Below, piece by piece: positions 1-5,411 of a stretch of 5,411 bases of DNA (position 1 is the first letter of the stretch; each line of letters opens with the position of its first letter). Source of the DNA: an uncultured Klebsiella sp. (GTDB taxonomy: Bacteria > Pseudomonadota > Gammaproteobacteria > Enterobacterales > Enterobacteriaceae); contig CABUCP010000252.1 in assembly GCA_902490055.1 (NCBI GenBank), positions 1 to 5,411 on the forward strand, read 5' to 3'. The position numbers and the translations under genes are program-made. Below the pieces are notes generated by a model. It was not told the origin of the DNA. It saw only the letters and a list, made by a program, of their open reading frames with translations, and made no database searches.

Positions 1-4
1 CTGC

Positions 5-1402
5 ATGTTCGGTCTTGATGCATTTCATCTGGCGCGGATCCAATTCGCCTTTACCGTCTCATTTCATATCATTTTCCCCGCCATCACCATCGGTCTTGCC
101 AGCTATCTGGCGGTGCTGGAGGGGTTATGGTTAAAAACTAATAATCCAACCTGGCGTTCGCTGTATCATTTCTGGTCGAAGATCTTTGCCGTCAACTTTG
201 GCATGGGCGTCGTATCCGGGTTGGTGATGGCCTATCAGTTTGGCACTAACTGGAGCGGCTTTTCGCAATTCGCCGGCAGTATCACCGGCCCTTTACTCAC
301 CTATGAAGTTCTCACCGCCTTCTTCCTTGAGGCCGGTTTTCTTGGCGTGATGCTTTTTGGCTGGAACCGCGTCGGCCCCGGTCTGCACTTTTTTGCTACC
401 TGCATGGTGGCGCTGGGCACCATTATCTCCACCTTCTGGATCCTCGCCTCCAACAGTTGGATGCAGACTCCGCAAGGCTTTGAGGTGGTCAATGGTCAGG
501 TGGTGCCCGTTGACTGGTTTGCGGTGATCTTTAACCCGTCCTTCCCCTACCGCTTGCTGCATATGTCCGTCGCCGCCTTTCTCAGCAGCGCGCTGTTTGT
601 CGGCGCATCGGCGGCGTGGCATTTGCTGCGCGGCAACCATACCCCCGCCATTCGCGCCATGTTCTCAATGGCGCTGTGGATGACGCTTATCGTCGCCCCT
701 ATTCAGGCGACGATCGGCGATATGCACGGCCTCAACACGCTACAACATCAACCGGCGAAAATCGCCGCCATTGAGGGCCACTGGGAAAATCCGCCGGGCG
801 AACCGACGCCGCTACTGCTGTTCGGCTGGCCGGATATGCAACAAGAACGTACGCGTTTTGGCGTGGAGATCCCGGCGCTCGGTAGCCTGATCCTTACTCA
901 TAGTCTGGATAAACAGGTTCCGGCCTTAAAAGAGTTCGCCCCCGAAGACCGGCCAAACTCCACTATCGTCTTTTGGTCATTCCGCCTGATGGCTGGGTTG
1001 GGGATGCTGATGATCGCGCTAGGCGTGATTGCGCTCTGGCTGCGCTACCGCCAGCGGCTTTATCACTCCCGCCTATTTCTGCGCTTTGCGCTGTGGATGG
1101 GCCCCTCTGGGTTGATTGCCATTCTTGCCGGTTGGGTAACAACGGAAGTCGGGCGTCAGCCGTGGGTCGTTTACGGCGTGCAACGCACCGCTGACGCAGT
1201 CTCAGCGCATGGCGACCTGCACATGACGATAAGCCTACTGGCGTTCATCGCCGTCTATAGCTCGGTATTCGGCGTTGGCTACAGCTACATGCTCAGGCTT
1301 ATCCGCAAAGGGCCGCAGGAACACACGCCGATGCCAACGGGGACGCCAGCACGCCCGCTTTCTGCCGTCACGGATGGTTTTCAGCACAAGGAGTCTCGCT
1401 AA
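5..1402 (+). CDS. cioA: CIO-type (CioA/CyxA) cytochrome bd quinol oxidase subunit I
   Basis: Catalytic subunit I of a bd-type quinol:oxygen oxidoreductase in the inner membrane. It oxidises quinol, carries the three hemes and reduces O2 to water. The protein has 465 residues and about nine hydrophobic segments. Key residues are visible by alignment to E. coli CydA: H21 (CydA H19), E101 and E109 (E99/E107), H186 (H186) and M329 (M393) as heme b558 ligands, K252 and E257 of the quinol-binding Q-loop, and the motif GWxxxExGRQPW at 376-387 with E381. It is shorter than CydA (522), mainly because the Q-loop (about 240-320) is short. The N-terminus ([16 protein letters not shown]) is typical of the cyanide-insensitive CIO branch, which includes Pseudomonas CioA and Salmonella CyxA. 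The ATG lies four bases into the window, so its ribosome site and promoter are outside. The stop overlaps the next start by one base (TAATG). The family call is firm; the choice of symbol (cioA, cyxA or cydA-like) is convention. Confidence 0.95.
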   Translation: MFGLDAFHLARIQFAFTVSFHIIFPAITIGLASYLAVLEGLWLKTNNPTWRSLYHFWSKIFAVNFGMGVVSGLVMAYQFGTNWSGFSQFAGSITGPLLTYEVLTAFFLEAGFLGVMLFGWNRVGPGLHFFATCMVALGTIISTFWILASNSWMQTPQGFEVVNGQVVPVDWFAVIFNPSFPYRLLHMSVAAFLSSALFVGASAAWHLLRGNHTPAIRAMFSMALWMTLIVAPIQATIGDMHGLNTLQHQPAKIAAIEGHWENPPGEPTPLLLFGWPDMQQERTRFGVEIPALGSLILTHSLDKQVPALKEFAPEDRPNSTIVFWSFRLMAGLGMLMIALGVIALWLRYRQRLYHSRLFLRFALWMGPSGLIAILAGWVTTEVGRQPWVVYGVQRTADAVSAHGDLHMTISLLAFIAVYSSVFGVGYSYMLRLIRKGPQEHTPMPTGTPARPLSAVTDGFQHKESR

Positions 1403-2412
1403 TGGGTATTGATTTATCAATCATTTGGTTTGTGATCATTGTCTTCGCCACCCTGATGTATATCGTAATGGACGGTTTTGATTTAGGCATTGGAATTCTG
1501 TTTGCCGCCGTACGACGCGAGGAAGAGCGCGACGTGATGGTCAACAGCGTCGCTCCAGTATGGGATGGCAATGAAACCTGGCTGGTACTGGGCGGCGCAG
1601 GCCTCTTCGGCGCCTTTCCGCTGGCCTATGCGGTAATTATCGATGCGCTGTCGATACCATTAACCCTGATGCTGATTGGTTTGATTTTTCGCGGCGTCGC
1701 CTTTGAGTTTCGCTTCAAAGCCACGCCCTCACATCGGCCTTTCTGGGATAAAGCATTTCTCGGCGGATCGCTGCTCGCCACCTTCACTCAAGGCATGGTC
1801 GTCGGCGCGGTGATCAATGGCTTTCCCGTGAGCGGTCGCAGCTTTAGCGGCGGAATGTTTGACTGGTTTACGCCATTCACCCTGTTCTGCGGCCTCGGCT
1901 TGACGGTCGCGTATGCGCTACTGGGCGCCAGCTGGCTGGTGATGAAAAGCGAAGCGCCGCTGCAAAATGTCATGCGAAGGATCTCACGTATCCTGCTATT
2001 GGCGCTGCTGGTGGTGATAGCGGCGATCAGCCTCTGGACGCCGCTGTCTCAGCCAACGATTGCCGCACGCTGGTTCAGCCTGCCAAACCTGTTTTTCCTG
2101 CTGCCGGTACCGCTACTGGTGGCTGCAATCGGCGTGTGGCTTTGGCGTTCGCTGGGTCAGCACGCCAGCCATGCGCTACCGTTCGTGTTAACGCTGGCGC
2201 TGGTGTTTCTCGGTTTTAGCGGCCTTGGGATTAGTATCTGGCCGCATATTATCCCGCCGGGAATTACCTTATGGCAGGCCGCCGCGCCGCCGCAGAGCCA
2301 GGGCTTTATGCTGGTCGGCGCGCTGCTGATTATTCCGGTCATTCTCGGCTATACCTTCTGGAGCTATTACGTGTTCCGCGGCAAAGTTCAACCAGGCGAG
2401 GGGTATCACTGA
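1402..2412 (+). CDS. cioB: CIO-type (CioB/CyxB) cytochrome bd quinol oxidase subunit II
   Basis: Subunit II of the same oxidase, a membrane protein that carries no heme ligands itself but stabilises subunit I and is thought to contribute to oxygen or proton access. The 336 residues match the usual CioB length and are shorter than E. coli CydB (379). Family motifs seen: MDGFDLGIG at 23-31 (D24, D27), WDGNETWLVLGG at 54-65 (D55, E58), RGVAFEFR at 97-104, and LLGASWLVMKSE at 173-184. About eight or nine hydrophobic segments cover most of the chain. An AAGGAG ribosome site at 1388-1393 sits eight bases before the ATG and inside the end of subunit I. With the one-base TAATG overlap, this suggests coupled translation and balanced subunit synthesis. 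The stop in turn overlaps the next start (TGATG). Confidence 0.95.
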   Translation: MGIDLSIIWFVIIVFATLMYIVMDGFDLGIGILFAAVRREEERDVMVNSVAPVWDGNETWLVLGGAGLFGAFPLAYAVIIDALSIPLTLMLIGLIFRGVAFEFRFKATPSHRPFWDKAFLGGSLLATFTQGMVVGAVINGFPVSGRSFSGGMFDWFTPFTLFCGLGLTVAYALLGASWLVMKSEAPLQNVMRRISRILLLALLVVIAAISLWTPLSQPTIAARWFSLPNLFFLLPVPLLVAAIGVWLWRSLGQHASHALPFVLTLALVFLGFSGLGISIWPHIIPPGITLWQAAAPPQSQGFMLVGALLIIPVILGYTFWSYYVFRGKVQPGEGYH

Positions 2413-2537
2413 TGGGGCCTTTGTGGATCAAGCGTCTACTGTGGATGATGGCTATCTGGGGGGTTAGCGTGCTGGCGTTAGGCGCCGTCAGCATGATGTT
2501 TCGCCTGCTGATGACCGCTGCCGGCCTAAGGGCTTAA
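2412..2537 (+). CDS. DUF2474 small membrane protein, probable CydX-like third subunit of the CIO oxidase
   Basis: A 41-residue protein beginning MGPLWIKRLLWMMAIWGVSV. It has a basic N-terminal patch (K7, R8), one transmembrane helix at roughly 9-33 and a short C-terminal tail ending GLRA. The pattern KRLLW...IWxxSVLALGxV...RLLM matches the DUF2474 family, whose members are found next to CIO-type oxidase genes. By analogy with CydX and CydS of other bd oxidases it is probably a single-helix subunit packed against subunit I; that role is inferred. The start is fixed by the TGATG overlap with subunit II and by GAGGGG at 2398-2403, eight bases before the ATG. The same frame is open further upstream inside subunit II, so a longest-ORF caller would over-extend it to 2271. 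Its size means it can easily be missed. Confidence 0.88.
   Translation: MGPLWIKRLLWMMAIWGVSVLALGAVSMMFRLLMTAAGLRA
2528..2532 (+). promoter_or_regulatory. Ribosome binding site deciding the TTG start of the His-rich gene
   Basis: AAGGG lies nine bases before the TTG at 2542, within the last codons of the DUF2474 gene. The codon just before the TTG is an in-frame TAG, so no longer start is possible. The next in-frame ATG (2596) has no purine-rich ribosome site and would cut off most of the hydrophobic leader. This favours TTG as the true start. Confidence 0.55.
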
Positions 2538-2541
2538 ATAG

Positions 2542-2877
2542 TTGATAGAAATAAATAATCTGATTCCAGGCATCTCCATTTTACTGTCCGCCATTATGAC
2601 GCTTGGACTGTCATCATTTGCATTTGCTGCGGATAACCCGCCGCCGCCGGAAAAAGCCGCTCAGCACCATGACCATGACGGCCAGAACGACAAAGGCCCG
2701 CAGCACGACGGTAAACAGCCGCCAAAAGGCGGTAACCACGACGGTAAACAACCACCGCATGATGGTAAACAACCGCCGAAAGACGGTAACCATAACGGCA
2801 AACAGCCGCCGCGCGATGGTAAGCCGCCACAGCATGGCGACAACCATGATGGCAAACCGCTACCGCCGAAAAACTAA
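2542..2877 (+). CDS. Exported His/Asp/Pro-rich tandem-repeat protein of unknown function
   Basis: I do not recognise a named family. The 111-residue protein has a hydrophobic leader (about 7-29) ending in AFA, a good signal peptidase site after A29. The leader lacks Lys/Arg before its core, which is unusual. The mature part (30-111) has no cysteine or aromatic residue and is almost all Pro (18), Gly (12), Lys (11), Asp (11), His (9), Asn and Gln, so it should be disordered. A motif HDGKQPP recurs at residues 55, 66, 73, 84, 91 and 102, spaced 11-7-11-7-11, giving three 18-residue units (55-72, 73-90, 91-108). An HHDHD cluster sits at 42-46. Periplasmic metal binding (Ni, Zn, Cu) is a reasonable guess from composition only. 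It starts four bases after the DUF2474 gene, with no terminator between, and is followed by a strong one, so it is probably the last gene of the oxidase operon. Start choice is moderately sure; ATG 2596 is the alternative. Confidence 0.7.
   Translation: MIEINNLIPGISILLSAIMTLGLSSFAFAADNPPPPEKAAQHHDHDGQNDKGPQHDGKQPPKGGNHDGKQPPHDGKQPPKDGNHNGKQPPRDGKPPQHGDNHDGKPLPPKN
2704..2865 (+). repeat. Three tandem 54-bp coding repeats
   Basis: Three contiguous units at 2704-2757, 2758-2811 and 2812-2865, each coding for 18 residues. Units 1 and 2 match at 44 of 54 bases and 16 of 18 residues; eight of the ten differences are synonymous third-position changes. Unit 3 is more diverged (9 of 18 residues match unit 2). 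Each unit itself holds two shorter HDGKQPP-type motifs. The array makes several other frames open on both strands, which is a side effect of the low-complexity sequence. Confidence 0.9.
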
Positions 2878-2885
2878 TCAAACTC

Positions 2886-2917
2886 AGCCTGGCGCACCCG
2901 TTGCCAGGCTTTTTTTT
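2886..2917 (+). terminator. Rho-independent terminator of the oxidase operon
   Basis: A perfect 8-bp stem, AGCCTGGC (2886-2893) with GCCAGGCT (2903-2910), a nine-base loop and a run of eight T (2910-2917). It begins nine bases after the stop of the His-rich gene. This is the only strong intrinsic terminator in the window and supports one transcript running from cioA through the His-rich gene. Confidence 0.92.
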
Positions 2918-2957
2918 CGCCCTCTTTCAATGACGCCTGACAAAGGCTTTCCCTTCT

Positions 2958-2984
2958 TTGAGAAGCACGTAAATAAGATAATAT
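2958..2984 (+). promoter_or_regulatory. Possible yncJ promoter
   Basis: TTGAGA (2958-2963) matches the -35 consensus at five of six bases. TAATAT (2979-2984) is a fair -10 (four of six), with a short 15-base spacer. The region after the terminator is AT-rich, as expected for a promoter. TATATT at 2994-2999 is an alternative -10, but lacks a good -35. Some promoter is expected here because the terminator isolates yncJ from the oxidase operon; the exact placement is weak. Confidence 0.3.
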
Positions 2985-3000
2985 TAAGCCAGGTATATTA
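2979..3000. repeat. Short inverted repeat upstream of yncJ
   Basis: TAATAT (2979-2984) and ATATTA (2995-3000) are a perfect 6-bp inverted pair separated by ten bases. They overlap the candidate yncJ -10 elements, so this could be an operator. In AT-rich DNA such a pair can also arise by chance. Confidence 0.25.
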
Positions 3001-3032
3001 ATTGCGAGTTATTCATTGATTTGGAAAATAAT

Positions 3033-3269
3033 ATGTTGCGAAAAGGAATGGCGACGGTATTGCTCATGTGCGCGCTATTTTCCGGACATCTGATGGCCCA
3101 GCGCCAGGGGCATGATTACTTCCCGGTACAAAGCCTCGAACAGCAGTTACTGCACGAGGCCGATTGCGACGAGCTGCGCAGCCTGGCGGAAGAAACCGCC
3201 AGTTCACTGCGCGAACATCACCACCGGCAGCATGCGCGTAAAGCCAAAGCGCATTGCTGCCCACCGTGA
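3033..3269 (+). CDS. yncJ: YncJ-like small exported protein (DUF2554 family)
   Basis: A 78-residue protein from the ATG at 3033. It has a classical signal peptide: basic start (R3, K4), hydrophobic core at 7-20 and probable cleavage after A22 (HLMA|Q). The mature part is small and largely charged, with LEQQLLHEADCDELRSLAEE (35-54), probably helical. The tail is rich in His and ends in two Cys (H62-H64, H67, H74, C75, C76). The leader and the HEAD-DELR-AEE core match what I recall of E. coli YncJ, and the gene is convergent with rlhA as I recall for E. coli; both support the name. Function is unknown. GGAA at 3023-3026 is a modest ribosome site six bases before the ATG. A TTG at 3021 would add four residues (MENN) but lies on top of this site, so ATG is preferred. 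Confidence 0.8.
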   Translation: MLRKGMATVLLMCALFSGHLMAQRQGHDYFPVQSLEQQLLHEADCDELRSLAEETASSLREHHHRQHARKAKAHCCPP

Positions 3270-3298
3270 TACGCGGTGATTAAGCGCCTTTGCGCTTA
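3262..3298. other. Paired hairpins at the yncJ/rlhA convergent junction
   Basis: Two small inverted repeats span the 3' ends. CACCG (3262-3266) pairs with CGGTG (3274-3278) over a seven-base loop that holds the yncJ stop. TAAGCGC (3281-3287) pairs perfectly with GCGCTTA (3292-3298) over a CTTT loop and lies in the last rlhA codons. Neither strand has a T run right after a stem, so they are not standard intrinsic terminators. They may protect the 3' ends of the two transcripts or weakly stop convergent transcription. Confidence 0.4.
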
Positions 3299-5241
3299 GG
3301 CAAGGTTTTCATCAACTCGTCAGGGCTGACGGAGGCGACAATGCTGCCCGGGTGCGGCATTTTGAGGATGTGATTTTTGATTTTACCCACCACGTGCATT
3401 TCACACGGGCGACAATCAAATTTAAGCGTTAATACTTCATCGCCGTGGATTAGCTGCATCGGCGTCGCCTTCCAGCTCTTAATCGAGCCCTTGGCCTGTT
3501 TTGGACACAGATTAAAGGCGAATCGCAGACAGTGTTTGGTGATCATCACCGGGACATCGCCCTTCTCTTCATGCGCTTCATAAGCCGCATCGATCAACTG
3601 TACGCCATAGCGCTGGTAGAAGGCGCGCGCTTTGTGGTTATAAACGTTCGCCAGGAATGACAAATGCGTTTCCGGATAGACCGGCGGCGGCACCGAGACC
3701 GGCTTGCGCGTGCCGCGCTGCCAGGCATCAAGACGCGCTTGATCGAGCATTTCCGCCGTTTCGCGACGCAGTTGATTGAGCTGGCTATTCGGCACGAAGA
3801 GCGGCGGCAGGTTTATCTGCACATCACGCGGGTAGTAAATCGTCTGCCCGAGTTTGGCTACGCCGTCACGTAGGTTAGCCAGCGCTTTTTCTACCTGGGT
3901 GGCTTCGGCGAACTCGCCGTCCAGCGTATGCGTCACGCTGATACCGTCTTCGCAGGTCATCGTCAGCACCAGCTGTTCCTGCCAGCCGCTCAGCGCGATA
4001 TCAACTGCGATACGGCGCTCACTTGACGTCTTCAGCAATGCCTGCTGCCAGTTGTGGTCAAGGTTGCGGTTCAGCGCCTCATGCGGACGCACTTTATGCA
4101 GGTCGGCGGGCATTTCGTTGGGCCACACGCGGTAGCGATTCTCGCCAGTTTTCTCCACCGTGTTAGCGCGGAAGCCGACGATTTCACGTTTGATCATCAC
4201 GTTCAGCCCGTCGCCGTTGGTCAGCGCATCGGTTACCGCGACATCAAGATGATCTTTACCTACCTTCAATACTTCACCGACCGGCAGGCCGATAAACTTC
4301 GGCGAATCAAATGCGCCAATATCGCCCTTGCGCGCGTTCACGAAATAATCGGTGCTGCCGCGATGGAAGGTTTTGTCGGTCGAGGGGACGAAGAAATGCT
4401 CGGTGCGCCCGGCGGAAGAACGCGCCAGATCGCCGCGGTCGTCGATAATACGGTCAAGCATCTGGCGATAGTGAGCCGTAATGTTTTTCACGTAGCTCAT
4501 ATCTTTATAGCGCCCTTCAATTTTAAAGGAGCGCACGCCGGCGTCGATCAGCGCCGCCAGGTTGGCGGTCTGGTCGTTGTCTTTCATCGACAGCAGATGC
4601 TTTTCATACGCCACCACGCGACCCTGATCGTCTTTTAGCGTGTACGGCAGACGACAGGCCTGCGAACAGTCGCCGCGGTTCGCGCTGCGCCCGGTCTGGG
4701 CGTGAGAGATATAGCACTGGCCGGAATAGGCTACACATAGCGCGCCATGGATAAAGAACTCAATGGTCGCATCGCTATGCTGATAAATGGCTTTAATCTG
4801 ATCGAGGTTCAGTTCACGAGCGAGGACGATCTGACTAAAGCCCGCGTCGGACAGGAACTTCGCTTTCTCGACGCTACGAATGTCGCACTGCGTGCTGGCA
4901 TGCAGTTCGATCGGCGGCAGATCCAGTTCCATGATCCCCATATCCTGTACGATCAGCGCATCAACGCCGGTCTCGTACAGGTCGGTGATCAGACGCTGCG
5001 CGGGTTCCAGTTCATCATCGTGAAGAATGGTATTCAGCGTCACAAATACCTTCGCGCCAAAGCGGTGGGCGAACGGCACCAGGTTGGCAATATCGCTGAG
5101 GCTGTTGCTGGCATTGTGGCGCGCGCCGAAGCCAGGCCCGCCGATATAGACCGCGTCCGCGCCGTGTAATATTGCTTCACGGGCGATCCCGGCATCGCGG
5201 GCAGGGCTAAGAAGTTCAAGATGATGGTTTTGCAGGCGCAT
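3280..5241 (-). CDS. rlhA: 23S rRNA 5-hydroxycytidine C2501 synthase RlhA (YdcP, U32 family)
   Basis: RlhA hydroxylates C2501 near the peptidyl transferase centre of 23S rRNA. In E. coli the modification depends on iron and prephenate, varies with growth phase and is linked to oxidative-stress adaptation. The 653 residues are full length and match my recollection of E. coli YdcP almost throughout. The N-terminal TIM-barrel-like U32 domain starts at LELLSPARD (8-16). The U32 signature ExFxxGxLCxxxxGxCxxS is seen at 161-179, with C169 and C176, followed by C192 and C196; these are the probable metal or Fe-S ligands. A second Cys set (C571, C579, C610, C613) lies near the C-terminus. The ATG at 5241 has only a weak ribosome site (GAG close to the start), but the family N-terminus aligns here. 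Older annotations call this family peptidase or collagenase; the rRNA role is better supported. The gene ends 10 bases from yncJ, tail to tail. Confidence 0.96.
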   Translation of the reverse strand: MRLQNHHLELLSPARDAGIAREAILHGADAVYIGGPGFGARHNASNSLSDIANLVPFAHRFGAKVFVTLNTILHDDELEPAQRLITDLYETGVDALIVQDMGIMELDLPPIELHASTQCDIRSVEKAKFLSDAGFSQIVLARELNLDQIKAIYQHSDATIEFFIHGALCVAYSGQCYISHAQTGRSANRGDCSQACRLPYTLKDDQGRVVAYEKHLLSMKDNDQTANLAALIDAGVRSFKIEGRYKDMSYVKNITAHYRQMLDRIIDDRGDLARSSAGRTEHFFVPSTDKTFHRGSTDYFVNARKGDIGAFDSPKFIGLPVGEVLKVGKDHLDVAVTDALTNGDGLNVMIKREIVGFRANTVEKTGENRYRVWPNEMPADLHKVRPHEALNRNLDHNWQQALLKTSSERRIAVDIALSGWQEQLVLTMTCEDGISVTHTLDGEFAEATQVEKALANLRDGVAKLGQTIYYPRDVQINLPPLFVPNSQLNQLRRETAEMLDQARLDAWQRGTRKPVSVPPPVYPETHLSFLANVYNHKARAFYQRYGVQLIDAAYEAHEEKGDVPVMITKHCLRFAFNLCPKQAKGSIKSWKATPMQLIHGDEVLTLKFDCRPCEMHVVGKIKNHILKMPHPGSIVASVSPDELMKTLPKRKGA

Positions 5242-5411
5242 ACGCTCGTCGTTATCCGTTATAGGGGGTCGAAATGGCGGCTATTGTAGTCAGAACTGGG
5301 CGCAGACGAAAACATTTTCCGCCATGCGCGCAGGGTGAATTTGCACAATTCAGCAAAGCATTGAAGAAAAAGCTATTTCTCAGAAAAACCCGGCAAGGTT
5401 ACAGTGGCTGT
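5242..5411. other. Intergenic region upstream of rlhA
   Basis: These 170 bases hold no convincing gene on either strand. Apart from the candidate -10 box, the only structure seen is a 4-bp AACC/GGTT stem followed by T's on the minus strand (about 5384-5401). It could be the end of a terminator for a gene beyond the window, but is too weak to call. Confidence 0.5.
5283..5288 (-). promoter_or_regulatory. Candidate -10 box of the rlhA promoter
   Basis: On the minus strand TACAAT (five of six to TATAAT) lies 41 bases before the rlhA ATG. The matching -35 region, about 17 bases further up, reads TTTCGT and is poor, so an activator or a different start site is possible. Confidence 0.4.

Noticed and set aside
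2271..2411. N-terminal extension of the DUF2474 gene into cioB
   Set aside because: The extension is the shadow of cioB in another frame. The ATG at 2412 has a proper ribosome site and fits the usual family length of about 40 residues.
2704..2865. CRISPR-like direct repeats
   Set aside because: The units are contiguous with no unique spacers, code for protein in frame and are diverged, so this is a coding tandem repeat.
2594..2881. Long minus-strand and alternate-frame open frames over the repeat region
   Set aside because: The 54-bp repeats lack stops in several frames. The predicted products are low-complexity, have no convincing ribosome sites, and only the + frame from 2542 shows synonymous divergence between units.
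4054..4638. 194-codon + strand open frame antisense to rlhA
   Set aside because: It lies wholly inside rlhA, whose reading frame is strongly supported by homology. No promoter, ribosome site or recognisable domain was seen.
3280..5241. Annotation as a collagenase or protease because of the U32 signature
   Set aside because: The U32 label is historical. The close match to E. coli YdcP, shown to be the C2501 hydroxylation enzyme RlhA, and the conserved Cys residues fit an RNA-modifying enzyme better.
5384..5401. Minus-strand terminator-like AACC/GGTT stem followed by T's
   Set aside because: Only four base pairs with a short T run at the window edge; too weak to call without the flanking gene.

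Overview
The window looks like chromosomal DNA of an enteric gammaproteobacterium (Enterobacteriaceae). The right-hand part encodes a protein that closely matches my recollection of E. coli RlhA (YdcP), convergent with a small gene matching YncJ, which is the arrangement I recall for E. coli. The genus cannot be settled from sequence alone; Salmonella, Citrobacter, Enterobacter and Klebsiella relatives are all plausible. No mobile element, tRNA, rRNA or CRISPR array was seen.

Left part (1-2917, + strand): a tightly packed respiratory operon. It encodes subunits I and II of a cyanide-insensitive (CIO/CioAB, called CyxAB in Salmonella) bd-type quinol oxidase, then a 41-residue DUF2474 membrane microprotein. 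The first three genes are joined by one-base stop/start overlaps. Four bases later comes a probable fourth gene, with a TTG start. It encodes an exported, disordered, His/Asp/Pro/Gly-rich protein built on three 54-bp tandem repeats. A strong intrinsic terminator at 2886-2917 closes the operon.

Middle (2918-3269): an AT-rich intergenic stretch with a possible promoter and a short inverted repeat, then yncJ (DUF2554), a small exported protein with a His/Cys-rich tail.

Right part (3280-5241, - strand): rlhA, the U32-family enzyme that makes 5-hydroxycytidine 2501 in 23S rRNA. Its 3' end meets that of yncJ with a 10-base gap and two small hairpins. A plausible rlhA promoter lies in the 170 bases upstream, at the right edge of the window.

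The oxidase genes would act together at the inner membrane, passing electrons from quinol to oxygen. DUF2474 is the likely small structural subunit, by analogy with CydX. The most novel-looking item is the His-rich repeat protein encoded in the oxidase operon; its repeat units have diverged mostly at synonymous sites, so its sequence appears to be maintained by selection.
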